Origin: JBMNGG01 sp050949705
GTDB lineage: Bacteria; Bacillota; Thermosediminibacteria; Thermosediminibacterales; Tepidanaerobacteraceae
Assembly (NCBI GenBank): GCA_050949705.1
Contig: JBMNGG010000006.1
Span: forward strand, 62,001-126,000
DNA: 64,000 bases
Direction of reading: 5' to 3'
The translations under genes and the position numbers were made by a program. How positions within the stretch are numbered: the stretch's first letter is position 1; each line of letters begins with the position of its first letter. The notes below the pieces were generated by a model that was given only the letters and a program-made list of their open reading frames with translations, did not search any database and was not told where the DNA came from. Shown here piece by piece: positions 9,310 through 20,165 of this stretch.

Positions 9310-9369
9310 GATAAAAAGCTAGAGACGAACTCCACTTAATAAGGTGGAGTTCGTCTCTAGCTTTTTATC
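9310..9369. terminator. Long perfect hairpin terminator
   Basis: A 26-base perfect inverted repeat (starting GATAAAAAGCTAGAGACG) surrounds an 8-base loop. The right arm carries CTTTTTATC. It lies 8 bases after the ABC exporter stop and is well placed as a terminator, although the stem is unusually long. Confidence 0.8.
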
Positions 9370-9519
9370 TTAGTAGAATGAAGGATAGTTACATTAATTT
9401 TCCTAGAGAAGAGCGTGTGAAGTCCTGAAAAATTTTCCGCTATAGGCTTTTTATGTTTCACCTGTTATAATTGAATGCATGAAGGATTTGACATATCGTC
9501 TGAAAGGTGGCTGTGGAAC

Positions 9520-12500
9520 ATGAAATTTACAAAAGTTATCGCACTATCTATTATTGTTGCCTTTAATTTTTATGATACAAATACCTGTACAGGCAAATGA
9601 GGCAGAGGACATATTTGCCACCCCAACTATTGTCTTTGAAAATGGAACTGAGCTTTCCGTAGATTTGATTGATGAGAAAAGAGAACAAGGGAAAACAATA
9701 ATTTATACGAGGAATTTTGGAGAGTATACCGAACCCTTTTCAGAAGATGCACATGAGATTGTTGTGGTAAATAACATAGTAACATATAAGAACACCAACG
9801 GAGAAAAAGGAACACATATTCCCCTTGACGGCTATGTTATCTCATATACTGGTGATAATACAAAGTTTATTGATGAAATTAATATAGGCGATGAAGCTAT
9901 GCCTATTAACCTCGATATTCCAAGCTTACCTGATAAGTATTTTAAGTTTGGTGACTTAACCGTGCCCATAGATAATATCAATTCACCAAGAGATGCCAAT
10001 CACATAGTACTTTATGACCCGTCTTACGGTGAATCTACTAAGACAAATGCATGGGGAATGGAATTGACGGTAATTGGCGGTGTCATTTCCCATATAGTCG
10101 ATATAAAAAATGAAAATGGAGAATTAGTAAATAACAATTCGTCCATACCGCCTGATGGAAAAGTCATATCAATACATTCCGGAAATCCCTTCTACACTGT
10201 GCTGCGTGAAAGTGTGAACCTGGGCGATACAGTTACAATTGCTGTTGATAATATAAAACCCTATAGTGCGGCAAAGATAACATACGATGCATATAACCCC
10301 ATGTCTATTGAGGATAATCCTTTAGCCTGGGATGAGGAAAAAGGAGAGCCTTATGATAGTTTTAGAGGTCCTGACCAGATAATAATCTATGATTCAAGTT
10401 ATGGCGACCGTTCCGGGACAAATCCATACGGCTATGAGGTGGCGGTGGGCAGTCATGGTAAAATAATTCATATAGGCGGAAATGATTTACAAATCCCTGA
10501 TGGCGGGTTCGTCATATCTGGTCACGGCTTGAAGGCTGCATGGCTTCAAAAATATGCTCGTTTAGGTTCGATGGTGATGCTAAACAAGGAAAAAAGCGAA
10601 ATAAGGATGGTCTTTACGCCAGACTCATATGTTGATATGGCCATGTTCAGTATAAATGCTGCTCAAGACAGTCTGAATTTGGCAAGAGCTCAATATATGG
10701 ATATTGATTATGAAAAGGTAGAGAAGGTTATCGATTTAGCCAAATCCAAAATGGACCATGTTCATTCCTTCCTAGATCAAAGCAAATACAGAGAACTTAT
10801 AAAAGCGGTAAATGATATACAAAATGCTACAGACCAAGCATATTATATGACCTTTGAATCCCCAAAGGTGGAAAACAGAGCGGTATGGCACAGACCTCGA
10901 GAGAAAAATATTGATGAAGTAAAAAAGCAGCTTGATATGCTTAAAGATACAAATATAAACACTATATATCTTGAAACATACTGGAACGGATACAGTATAT
11001 ATCCTACAGACAATGGGATTATGGAACATAACCCCATGTATAATGGCTTTGATGTACTGGATGCTTTTATAAAAGAAGCCCGTGTAAGGGGAATAGAGGT
11101 CCATGCATGGGTTGAAGATTTCTTGGTAGGTCATAATGTAGCAGAAAAAAAGCCTGAATGGATGGTTGTGAGCAGAAAAGGTGATAAATATTTTACAGAT
11201 AGTGCAGGGATTAAGTATTATTTCATGAATCCTGCTTTGCCTGAAGTGGGGGATTTTTTATCAGAGCTATACAAAGAGCTGGTAAAAAATTATGACATTG
11301 ACGGTATACAGTTTGACTATTTGAGATACCCCGAATCAGGGGATTACTCCAATGATTTTGGTTATGACTCATATACAAGACAACTTTTCAAAAATTTCAC
11401 AGGTACAGATCCCATATTACTAAATGTAGAAGATGAGTTGTGGCAAGAATGGTGTGACTTTAGGGAAAATGTAATCAATACCTTTGCCTACAGAATTATT
11501 ACAGAAGTAAAGTCTTTAAAACCAGATATACAAATATCGACAGATGTATGGCCTGACTATGACAACACAATCAAAGATACCTTCCAAAACCCAAAAAATT
11601 GGACAACCCGGGATTACCTGAATATCATAATACCCATGTCCTATTATCTTAATGAACAACCGGTTATGGAAGACATATTAAATACACAAGCCTTTGCAAA
11701 AGGCCATGCTCTGATAAATGTGGGGCTTGCTACAATAACGCAAGTCGATACTAAAATACTCTTAAAGCAGATTGCAGCTGCAAGAGCTGCAGCTGCAAAC
11801 GGGGTAGCTATCTTTGAGTCCCAGACCCTTTTAAGTGGGCGTTATGATACCGCATTAAAATGTGGTGCCTTCACGACCCCTGCAGTTACAACCAAAGCCC
11901 CTGAGGAATCGATAAATGTCATTCTTGCTGAGATTATTAGAAAGATAGATGACATATATCTAAAATATGGCGGCATGACAAATGCAGAAGCCCAAAAATA
12001 CAAAAAACTAATAAAGAATATCAAAGTTGACTTAAAAGATAGTAAAAATGTGGCAAGGAGCGCTCAATTACTAAAAGATGACTTTGAAGATTTAATTGAT
12101 ACCATAGACAAAGATAAAAACTTAAATGAACAAGTGGCAAAAAGGATCACTAAAGACCTTATTTCTACAATCAATATAGTGGATGAGCATATTTCAAACG
12201 AAAGATTTATGGCAAATCATAAAGTTAAAGAATTTCAAGTAGAATTATCTTTAAAGGAGCTAAAAAAGCGAAAAGAAGCATCTTTAAAGATAAGAGCGGT
12301 ATTTGATGATACGATTATGTATCTTGATAGTTCACAATATAAGATAAACATTAGTCATCCAAAAGTAGCTAGTATTGATAGAAATATGCTTAAAATTGAC
12401 AAGAAGGGGAAGGCAAATATAACGATTGAAATCTTGGATACCTTTAATTATAGCTTTGCCAAAGGTGTAAATAACAAAATAAGATTTACTGTTAATAGAA

Positions 12501-12796
12501 AGAATGAAGATGTAGTTGCAAGTTCAGATTTTATCAAGTTAAAAGCATCGGATGTTACTGATACCCAAGCCACTCTTACTTTGAGCGGGATAGTTGTTGA
12601 TTCAGACATTGTTGGCTATACCATTTATCGTAACGGTAAAAAAATAGCCAAGGTTTTTAATAATATCTTTGTTGATAATGATTTAAAACCTGATTCGGTA
12701 TATTTTTATGAGGTATATGGATTTAACACTTCTGGAAGGACAATATACAAGAGCAATCAAACAACGATTAGGACAAAACACCCAAAAACCTATTAG
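9520..12796 (+). CDS. Secreted GHL10-type glycoside hydrolase-like protein, N-terminal frameshift
   Basis: Large secreted protein, about 1090 residues. An ATG at 9520 behind AGGTGG opens a signal peptide (MKFTKVIALSIIVA) in a different frame from the main body, whose hydrophobic PLIFMIQIPVQANEA follows at about 9557. A one-base indel near 9555-9565 would restore one protein. Residues 30-360 hold three related repeats, each ending in a P-x-DG-x-VIS motif. Residues about 385-765 match the family-10-like hydrolase barrel: INTIYLETYWNG, VHAWVEDFLVG, DIDGIQFDYLRYP and QISTDVWPDY. A helical region follows, then a beta domain and a C-terminal fibronectin-III-like domain. Likely acts on an extracellular polysaccharide. 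Confidence 0.8.
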
Positions 12797-12947
12797 AAGC
12801 TATCAAGGCATATCAGAACAAAATGTAAGATACTTTATTATATATTTATTTTTTCGTAGGCAAAATCAGGTTAAGACTGAGCAACCGATATTGGAAAAAC
12901 TTATATGAGACTAGGAAAAAAGATATTTCAAAAAGAAGGGAGATACA

Positions 12948-14181
12948 ATGAAAATTAATTTGAACAGAGTAATAAAGGATATTGAAATCTTAAGTACTTT
13001 CAATGCTACTCCAGGCAGTGGGGTAACCAGACTTAGTTACACAAAAGAGGATAAAATGGCTAGAAACTATATTATAGAACAGATGAAGGCCATAGGACTT
13101 AAAGTATGGGAAGATGGTTATGCTAACTTATTTGGACGTAGAGAAGGTAAATATACCAATTTACCTGTCATAAGGATTGGTTCCCATTATGATACAGTAA
13201 TAAATGGTGGTTCTTTTGATGGTTGCCGGAGTGGTATCTGCACTTGAGCTACTTAGAATTATGAAGGAAAACAACATTGATAATTACTATCCTGTAGAAA
13301 TAGCAGTTATGAATAATGAAGAAGGGGTTCGTTTCGGGATTCCTGTTTCCAATTCCCGTGCTATGGTAGGTTTAATTGAAGAAGGAGAATTGGATAATAT
13401 CAAAGATAAAGATGGAATTAGTTTAAGGAAAGCCATAATAGATTTTGGGATAACCCCTAATTTAGCAAATGCAAAAAGAACTAAAAACTCCATAAAAGCT
13501 TTTATTGAACTTCATATTGAGCAAGGACCAGTTCTCGAACACAACAATAAAAAGGTAGGCATAGAAGAGACCATTGTTGGATTTCATAAGTACAGTGTAA
13601 AATTTATGGGACAATCTGGACATGCGGGGACAACTCCTATGGCGAATAGAAAAGATGCATTAGTGGCAGCATCCGAATTTATCCTTGCTGTTAATAATGT
13701 TGTAAAAGAAGTTGGTTTAGGGACCGTAGGTACGGTAGGAGAACTTAATTTGACACCAAATGCATCTAACGTTATACCAAATTACGTTCAACTGTCAGTA
13801 GATATTAGGTCGACGGAAAATGATAATTTACAAAAATCGTATGAAAAATTAGTAAAAGAAATAGAAACTATTAAAAAACAAAGAAATGTAGATATAGAAA
13901 TGAAAAGGACGCTAAGAATTGATCCTGTATATATGTCCAAAGAAATGATAGATATAATGGAATGTATCGCTAATAAGCTAAATTTACCCTACATGAGGAT
14001 GAATAGTGGAGCTATTCATGATGCGATGGTTATGGCAAATATAGCTCCTGCTGCCATGATATTTGTACCTAGTAAAGGGGGACTTAGTCACCACCCAGAT
14101 GAGTGGACCGAGTACATTGATTTAAAAAGAGGTATTGAACTAATGTTATATACTCTATTGGAACTCTGTAAAAGAGGATGA
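12948..14181 (+). pseudogene. M20 N-carbamoyl-amino-acid/allantoate amidohydrolase, frameshifted
   Basis: Zn-dependent hydrolase of the AllC/HyuC branch of M20, about 410 residues when joined. Metal-site motifs are RIGSHYDTV, NNEEGVRF, FIELHIEQGPVLE, SGHAGTTPM, and near the C-terminus SGAIHDAMVM with LSHHPDEW. The first frame stops at 13247. The second continues from about 13222, with GSFDG joining directly to VAGVVSALELL, consistent with loss of two bases (GT) at about 13220-13226. Start ATG follows GAAGGGAG. Everything else is conserved, so this is either a very recent mutation or a sequencing error. Substrate (N-carbamoyl amino acid, allantoate or ureidoglycolate) cannot be told. Confidence 0.85.
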
Positions 14182-14636
14182 GCATAATGAAATGTCCGTA
14201 TCGGTTTTTGTTTTTTTCGCATGTATTTGTAGGTATAGGAGCCATAGGTGGAGGATTGGCGGCTATTTTAAATCCTCAAGAACCACTTGGAGTATCGGCG
14301 GAATTATTAAAGAATTCTCCTTTTCCCAATTATCTCATACCAGGAGTCATTCTATTTACCATTATTGGTCTTGGTAATATTTTCAGTACTGTCACACTTT
14401 ATTTCAAGTCAAAATTTCAAGAATATATAAGCAGTATTTTTAGTTGGGCTTTAGTTATTTGGATTATTGTCCAATGCATAATGATTAATACAATTCATTT
14501 TTTGCATATACTATACTTTTTTATCGGAATATTTGAAGTAGTTTTGTCTACATTTATTTTGTTTGAGCAAAACCTATATCCGACAAATCTTATTAGCAAT
14601 TTTTATCAAAAAACAAAGGGGATTAATAATAAATAA
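14178..14636 (+). CDS. Small four-helix membrane protein, unknown
   Basis: 152 residues with about four hydrophobic segments (residues 9-32, 52-73, 87-105 and 112-135). The ATG overlaps the amidohydrolase stop in an ATGA arrangement, so it is probably translated with it. I recognise no family-specific motif. A transport accessory or membrane-anchored partner of the hydrolase is only a guess. Confidence 0.6.
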   Translation: MSIMKCPYRFLFFSHVFVGIGAIGGGLAAILNPQEPLGVSAELLKNSPFPNYLIPGVILFTIIGLGNIFSTVTLYFKSKFQEYISSIFSWALVIWIIVQCIMINTIHFLHILYFFIGIFEVVLSTFILFEQNLYPTNLISNFYQKTKGINNK

Positions 14637-14703
14637 GGGTGATTATGTATTTTACTTAAATCAATAATATGAATTGCTATAGATTGTAGTTTATAAAAAA
14701 TAG

Positions 14704-14726
14704 AAAGGCCCCTTAAAAGGAGCCAA
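14704..14726 (-). terminator. Terminator of the leftward permease gene
   Basis: On the minus strand GGCTCCTT / AAGGGGCC forms an 8-bp stem with one mismatch, followed by a T-rich run (TTTCTATTTTTTA). It lies directly after the permease stop. Confidence 0.6.
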
Positions 14727-14730
14727 ATAA

Positions 14731-16107
14731 CTACATTAAAACTACAACGGCTATAATAGTTGATGCTGCTAGACCAGTAATAACTGGAACAAAATTCTTA
14801 CGTACCAAATCCATTACTGGAACACCTACAATACCTGCTACTGCTACCAGCGAAGACCAAGCTACGATAGTTCCACCGCCGGACCATACCGAACCCATTT
14901 GCCCGACAGCTCCTAAAACTGCTGCTATCTTTGTATTGCCTCCTGCTATAGCACCTGCTAAAGTTCCGGTCATTGGAAGACCCACAAAACCCGAACCATC
15001 AAGACCAGCTATCATCCCAACTAACAGTATACCAAAAGCCGCAATAAAGCCATTTGCAGGTATAGAAGCAGCTAGCATTTGACCCATATCAAAGAGGTAA
15101 CCAGGGGCACCTTCACCCAAAATGCGTACTGAAGTTTCAGTCCCTCCAAGGTAAAAGAATCCTGCTATAGGAATAATAGGACCCATAACCTTGAAGGCAA
15201 ATACAAATCCATCTGCTATATAGTCGCATATTTTATCAAGACCATCATTTTTATGAACAAGAAGTGATGCTATTGTTGTGATTAATACTGCTGTTCCTCC
15301 CAGTAAAGCAGAAGCATCTCCACCTTTTAGCTGAAAACGCGACATAGCGATAACAACAAAGGTCATAGCAACTATTACTATCAGTACCAAAACACCGGCA
15401 TACTTTGTTCCCTTAAGATTAGTTTCTTCGTTGTTATTTGTATCTTCCGCCGAGGCTGCAATGTTATCTAGTGAAGGTTTTTTTATCTCATGGCGTGTCA
15501 TAAGATACCCTATTACTATTGCGATCACACCAGTAATTATGGATAAAATGCCTCCGTATCTTGTAGCTAATGCTACAGGAATACCAGCTGATTTTGCTGT
15601 AAGTCCAGGAGCACCCTGAATAATCACATCTCCTGAAAGGGCCATTCCCTGTCCTGCAAAGGCTAAGGCCATTGCTCCAAGCATCGGAGGTAGACCTGCT
15701 TTAACCGCTGCCGGCACCAATAGTGCACCTATAAGTGGAACTGCGGGTGTAGGCCAGAAAAACAGCGAAATCAAATATGTTGATATAATCAATGCTAAAT
15801 AACTTACAGCAGGAGAAATCATTAGTTTCTTTAGGGGCTTGACCATAAGTTGGTCAGCTCCAGTTATGCTGATGGATTTTAGCATCATAACCATAAAAGC
15901 AATAATTAGAAATATACTGAATAAGTCCTGTCCTGCAACAAGGCTGGCATTGAATATAGTTAAAATACCACTCATGAAGTTGTTACTAAAAAGCCACCCT
16001 ATAATAAATGTAAAGATTATTGCAGGAATAACTACATTACGGCGAAACAACATTGCTACAATAACTGAAAGTATTCCAATTACATATACCCAATGTGATA
16101 AAGTCAT
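14731..16107 (-). CDS. Twelve-helix permease (ion-transporter-superfamily-like)
   Basis: 458-residue, very hydrophobic inner-membrane protein with about 11-12 helices. It has two related halves around a polar loop at residues 205-225 (rich in Glu and Asn). Each half has a glycine-rich re-entrant-like segment: GAMALAFAGQGMALSGDV and GAVGQMGSVWSGGGT. This layout resembles GntP/CitM/NhaC-type secondary carriers, but I cannot assign a substrate. It is transcribed alone, divergent from the next gene. The start ATG follows GAGGGAATAACG. Confidence 0.7.
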   Translation of the reverse strand: MTLSHWVYVIGILSVIVAMLFRRNVVIPAIIFTFIIGWLFSNNFMSGILTIFNASLVAGQDLFSIFLIIAFMVMMLKSISITGADQLMVKPLKKLMISPAVSYLALIISTYLISLFFWPTPAVPLIGALLVPAAVKAGLPPMLGAMALAFAGQGMALSGDVIIQGAPGLTAKSAGIPVALATRYGGILSIITGVIAIVIGYLMTRHEIKKPSLDNIAASAEDTNNNEETNLKGTKYAGVLVLIVIVAMTFVVIAMSRFQLKGGDASALLGGTAVLITTIASLLVHKNDGLDKICDYIADGFVFAFKVMGPIIPIAGFFYLGGTETSVRILGEGAPGYLFDMGQMLAASIPANGFIAAFGILLVGMIAGLDGSGFVGLPMTGTLAGAIAGGNTKIAAVLGAVGQMGSVWSGGGTIVAWSSLVAVAGIVGVPVMDLVRKNFVPVITGLAASTIIAVVVLM

Positions 16108-16515
16108 CGTTATTCCCTCCTCATTTCTACATTAAAGTGATTTTGTAAATATTAGTTACCTTCAAAGTTAGGATTTTTAGGCGTCGAGACATATTATACA
16201 AGAGGAAATTTGATAAAACAACAGGTAATGTTTACATGTTTTTAAATTTTCAGATAAATATTGGATAAATAGATAACAAATTTTATACTTTGTATATGCG
16301 TTTACAGAACAGACTCCTATTAATGTTAAACCGAGGGAAGACCTATATAGTATGGGATTTGGCTAGATGTGGGGGCGGTCTTTGACCACCGGTATCCGAC
16401 AATTCTAATAATGTAAAAATTTTGGGTATGAAAGCATAAGACTTAATAAACAAAATATTGGAAAATGGAACTATTTAAAAATAGTAACGTCTAGAAGGGC
16501 GAGGGGGAATTTAGC
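16108..16515. other. 408-base intergenic region between divergent genes
   Basis: No coding region is supported. It must hold promoters for the leftward permease and the rightward secreted protein, and AT-rich candidates exist (for example TATTATAC near 16191). I see no convincing riboswitch. The only notable GC-rich stretch is GTGGGGGCGGTC near 16369-16380, without a clear structure. Confidence 0.4.
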
Positions 16516-17916
16516 GTGAAAAAGTTAATAGCAAGCATACTTCTGACTGTCTTTATAGTTTGTTGTTCCGCTGTAGTTTTTGGCAATTCCGGGCCAACTT
16601 ATTGGGAAGGGTATCCATCCTCAGATGTAATGTTAGTTGAAGAAAACTCTCCAATCACAGTAAAAAATGAAGACTTGGTTTTCGATTTTTCTGATTACGA
16701 ATTAGGTCATACTATCAGTGGTAGAGTCACTGCTACTTATAATATGATGAACCCAACAGATAAACAACTATCAGTGCAAATGGCCTTTCCTTTTGTAGCA
16801 AGAGTTGGTGAGCTTTCATCAGATGATGTTGTTATTACCGTGGACGGTACTCCTTTGCCTTACGATATATATATTGGTGATACAGTTAATAGCTATGGAG
16901 TTTCTGCAGAGGATAGGGAAGCAAGTTTTGATTTTAAAAATATTGTAAATACCATTACAAAGGAAGCTTACAAAGCGGAAAGCTTTACGGAAAATGAAAA
17001 AGGCAAGCTATATTCAATTTATGTAAATCCGACTACCGACCAAAGTATAAACTTTGCGCTAGATTTTAATTTTGATTTTAACAAAACTAAGGTTTTGACA
17101 TACGGTTTTAACCGGTATGAGAGGGATGGAAATTACACTAGAATTGCTGCTTGGTGTTATGAACCTGAAGTTTTACAAGTTTATGTCTTAGGTGAAGATA
17201 TAAATTTTAATATAAATGCTTATACAGATGGAGAACTGAGCAAAAAAACTGATTTATTTACCTTTGAAATAGATACAAAAGAAGTAGAACTGAGACCATA
17301 TTTGATAAATTTTATAAAGAACAATCGACACGGCCAGAATACAGATATGTTTTCCGATAATCAATTATATAATGTATATGCTAAAGCCCTTGATAGACAG
17401 ATGGATTTAGGCTTTACTTCTGGGGAAGACTTATTGGGACAGGAATACTCCCAACGGATTTTAACACTTGTTTACACTGTTGAGTTTCCTGCAAATAGTG
17501 AAAAAGAGGTAAGTGTAAGTTGTAAAACATCTGGAACAATGGATAGACGAGAAACAAAAAGCCCTCTATATACCTTTGAATACATCTTGAATCCCGCTGA
17601 GAATTGGAGGGATTTCAAAAATCTACACATAGAAATTGTCCCACCACGAGAAGCCCCACATATCGTAAAAAGTAGTATTCAATTTACAAAAGGAGAAGAT
17701 AATGCCTATACAGCAACTTTGTATGAGCTCCCTGATGAAGACCTGTCTTTTACCCTTTATGCTCATGAGAAAATTACATTTTTTGATAAAATTGAGGCGA
17801 GATTAAAGAGAAGTTTAATGTATTTTGCTTTCTTTAGGATCTTTGCATTACCAATTATAATTATTGGCATAATTATAGTTCTGATAAGAAAAAGAGGTAA
17901 GGAGATTAGAAAATGA
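16516..17916 (+). CDS. Secreted, C-terminally anchored protein, unknown
   Basis: 466 residues beginning at GTG behind GAGGGGG. A classic signal peptide (MKKLIASILLTVFIVCCSAVVFG) precedes about 400 residues of extracytoplasmic, mostly beta-strand sequence. A single membrane helix (about residues 437-460) and a positively charged tail (RKRGKEIRK) end the protein. It overlaps the next membrane-protein gene (ATGA) and is therefore probably its partner. I do not recognise the family. Confidence 0.75.
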   Translation: MKKLIASILLTVFIVCCSAVVFGNSGPTYWEGYPSSDVMLVEENSPITVKNEDLVFDFSDYELGHTISGRVTATYNMMNPTDKQLSVQMAFPFVARVGELSSDDVVITVDGTPLPYDIYIGDTVNSYGVSAEDREASFDFKNIVNTITKEAYKAESFTENEKGKLYSIYVNPTTDQSINFALDFNFDFNKTKVLTYGFNRYERDGNYTRIAAWCYEPEVLQVYVLGEDINFNINAYTDGELSKKTDLFTFEIDTKEVELRPYLINFIKNNRHGQNTDMFSDNQLYNVYAKALDRQMDLGFTSGEDLLGQEYSQRILTLVYTVEFPANSEKEVSVSCKTSGTMDRRETKSPLYTFEYILNPAENWRDFKNLHIEIVPPREAPHIVKSSIQFTKGEDNAYTATLYELPDEDLSFTLYAHEKITFFDKIEARLKRSLMYFAFFRIFALPIIIIGIIIVLIRKRGKEIRK

Positions 17917-18428
17917 AACCAGTTAAATTATACAATGTCATTTTCCCCATTTGGTTCTTACTGTTTTTCCCTCCTGTGATACTTATAACTTTGGCTGGCA
18001 ATTTTATTATAGATTCACTGGTGATATTCGCCTGTTATTATATTTTTAAGCTAGCTGATACAATAACAAGCAACAAAACTTTTTATAAAGAGAGTATATG
18101 GAATGTATGGATTTTTGGCTTTTTATCAGATCTAATAGGCGGCGCAATATTATTTATAACAGGTATCCTGGGTGATTCTATAGGAATACCTTATGAAATA
18201 TCTTCAGCAATAAACTTTGATCCCTTTAGTCATCCAACAGCAGTTGCCATAATAGTAATTGCCATGATAGTATCAGCAGTATTCATTTTCCTATTTAATT
18301 ATAAAGTAACTTTTCGAAAACTATTAACAGAGAGACAACAAAGATTAAAAGTGGCACTAACCATTGCAATTGTTACAATGCCTTGGACATTTCTACTCCC
18401 GACAAAGTGGTTTTACCGCGGTTTTTAA
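17913..18428 (+). CDS. Four- to five-helix membrane protein, unknown
   Basis: 171 residues, with hydrophobic stretches near residues 10-30, 32-48, 65-90, 107-130 and 145-165. The start overlaps the stop of the preceding anchored protein. The two probably form a membrane complex. No family recognised. The sequence ends in KWFYRGF. Confidence 0.65.
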   Translation: MKPVKLYNVIFPIWFLLFFPPVILITLAGNFIIDSLVIFACYYIFKLADTITSNKTFYKESIWNVWIFGFLSDLIGGAILFITGILGDSIGIPYEISSAINFDPFSHPTAVAIIVIAMIVSAVFIFLFNYKVTFRKLLTERQQRLKVALTIAIVTMPWTFLLPTKWFYRGF

Positions 18429-18529
18429 TCATGAAGTGCAGGATTACATATGCGTATTAAATATTAATAAATAGGAAAAGATTGTTATAGTAATAATATG
18501 CCAGACTCATATTATTTGGAGTGATACCA

Positions 18530-19387
18530 ATGTGTGAATTCTGCACTAAACATGGTGAAGGGAAAAAGTGGTACGAAATTATGGAGCACTATTCAAGAGA
18601 ATTATTGAATGATCCAGACCGAAAAACATACATTCAACGGTTTGTTCCCAGCATTCGAAATAATGCTAAAAACAATTTACGCAGATTAGAATGGGTAAAA
18701 AAGAGGGCACCAATTGCCCATCGCTTTATAAGGAAGATGGCAACTGCCAATTTGAAGAAATATCATTTCGGTCAAGTCGTTCCCCTTGAAGATGCTGAAA
18801 GAATAGTAGAAATGGTCCAGTCAGTTACGCGAATAGCATGTATATGCCGAAGTGTCCTTGCCGGAAAAAATGATGCGAGATACTGCTTGCTCCTGGGGAT
18901 AGACCCTACAGGTTTATGTGATGATTGGCCTGAATTAAAGGCTGGTTTAGAAATACTTACTTCTTCTGATGCTAAAAGAATTCTAAGAGATTTTGATAAA
19001 CAAGGGCTGGTTCATTCCATATGGACCTTTAAAACTCCCTTTATAGGAGCAATATGCAATTGTGATGGTGACTGTTTGGCCTATAGGTTTCAAATAGGCT
19101 CTGACCTTGTTGAACTAATGTTTAGAGCTGAGTATATCGCTCGTGTAGAAATGGATTTATGCACAGGATGTCGGAGTTGCATGAGTTCTTGTCAATTCGA
19201 TGCAATAGAATACAGCGATGCCAAATGCTATATAAACCCTCAAAAATGTTACGGTTGTGGGGTGTGTCGAGCTGCCTGTAAAAATCAAGCAATTAAACTT
19301 TACGATTTAGATGGAGATGCTATTAGTAATGGAGAAGAAGAAAGCATAAAAGAAGATTCGCTTTTTCCACTGGAAACGCTCAATTGA
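18530..19387 (+). CDS. 4Fe-4S dicluster protein
   Basis: Cytoplasmic iron-sulfur protein of 285 residues. The C-terminal part holds two ferredoxin-type clusters, CTGCRSCMSSC (about residue 207) and CYGCGVCRAAC (about 237), the second followed by KNQAIKL. The N-terminal part has extra cysteines, CEFCTKHG at the start and RIACICRSV near residue 105, suggesting a further metal or redox site. I chose the ATG at 18530 over an in-frame GTG at 18521, because TTGGAG lies 8 bases before the ATG. Likely an electron-transfer adaptor; the partner is not apparent nearby. Confidence 0.85.
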   Translation: MCEFCTKHGEGKKWYEIMEHYSRELLNDPDRKTYIQRFVPSIRNNAKNNLRRLEWVKKRAPIAHRFIRKMATANLKKYHFGQVVPLEDAERIVEMVQSVTRIACICRSVLAGKNDARYCLLLGIDPTGLCDDWPELKAGLEILTSSDAKRILRDFDKQGLVHSIWTFKTPFIGAICNCDGDCLAYRFQIGSDLVELMFRAEYIARVEMDLCTGCRSCMSSCQFDAIEYSDAKCYINPQKCYGCGVCRAACKNQAIKLYDLDGDAISNGEEESIKEDSLFPLETLN

Positions 19388-19435
19388 AGATAAACCCTTG
19401 GTTAAATAGTCGACGCTTATGACATTAATAAGATC

Positions 19436-19464
19436 ACCCCTCCCAATTAATTAATGGGAGGGGT
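19436..19464. terminator. Bidirectional terminator between convergent genes
   Basis: A perfect 10-bp stem, ACCCCTCCCA / TGGGAGGGGT, encloses a 9-base AT loop, with TCATGTTTTAT after it on the plus strand. It lies between the Fe-S protein stop and the leftward exporter-like gene stop. Confidence 0.8.
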
Positions 19465-19470
19465 CATGTT

Positions 19471-19989
19471 TTATACTTCAGATTGTGACGGATTTTCATT
19501 TTCCCTCAGCGGGAAAACGCTTTTGTTAACTATCAACGCTATTATTATTCCTATAAAGGTATCTATGACTCTATCTAGAGCATACAAATAGGGTGATTTT
19601 TCACTAACCCCGATTATGATAGCAAGTACCACAATACTGGATATTACTGATGCATCACTTTTATTCAAGATATTACAAAGATATATCACAATTAATACAC
19701 CTATACCAGCTATTATTGCTTGGGAGGCCAAGAATTTGAAGCGGTTTTCTATTAGTAAAAAGGTCAAACCCACAATACCCCCTAAAAGTGTGCCTATGAA
19801 TCTATCCACACCTTCCTTATAAGAATAATGTACCGTCTCCTTCATGCAAATAATGGCAGTTGAGCAAGCAAACAGGGGATTAGGTCTGCCTATCAGTTCA
19901 AATAGAAGTATACAAAAAAATACAGAAAGAGCAGTTTTAATATTTCTAAGGCCAGGTTTGGGAATATTTATATTATTATCTGATGACAT
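19471..19989 (-). CDS. Aromatic-acid-exporter (ArAE/FUSC)-like membrane protein
   Basis: 172 residues with four to five closely packed helices, starting after a polar 15-residue N-terminus. The pattern LRNIKTALSVFFCILLFELIGRPNPLFA, then TVHYSYKEGVDRFIGTLLGGIVGL and ALDRVIDTFIGIIIALIVN, is typical of the short Firmicute aromatic-acid-exporter family (PF06081-like N-terminal domain). It lacks the C-terminal cytoplasmic domain of longer members. Monocistronic. Confidence 0.75.
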   Translation of the reverse strand: MSSDNNINIPKPGLRNIKTALSVFFCILLFELIGRPNPLFACSTAIICMKETVHYSYKEGVDRFIGTLLGGIVGLTFLLIENRFKFLASQAIIAGIGVLIVIYLCNILNKSDASVISSIVVLAIIIGVSEKSPYLYALDRVIDTFIGIIIALIVNKSVFPLRENENPSQSEV

Positions 19990-20083
19990 AAACTAGTCAC
20001 CTCTCGAAAGATGATGATCTAGGAACAAACATAATAAAGGTGTACTATTAAATTCTACTCCTCGCTTTGGAAATAAAAGACGG

Positions 20084-20137
20084 GAAAGCCTTCAAAAAAG
20101 GAAGTCGTAATAACTTCAAACTTGAATAAAGGCTTTC
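20084..20137 (-). terminator. Possible terminator of the foldase gene
   Basis: A 9-bp stem, GAAAGCCTT / AAGGCTTTC, encloses 36 bases; on the minus strand it is followed by CCGTCTTTT. The loop is long, so this is only a candidate. It lies about 30 bases after the foldase stop. Confidence 0.35.
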
Positions 20138-20165
20138 TAAAATATCATAAAGGTAGTTTTATCTG

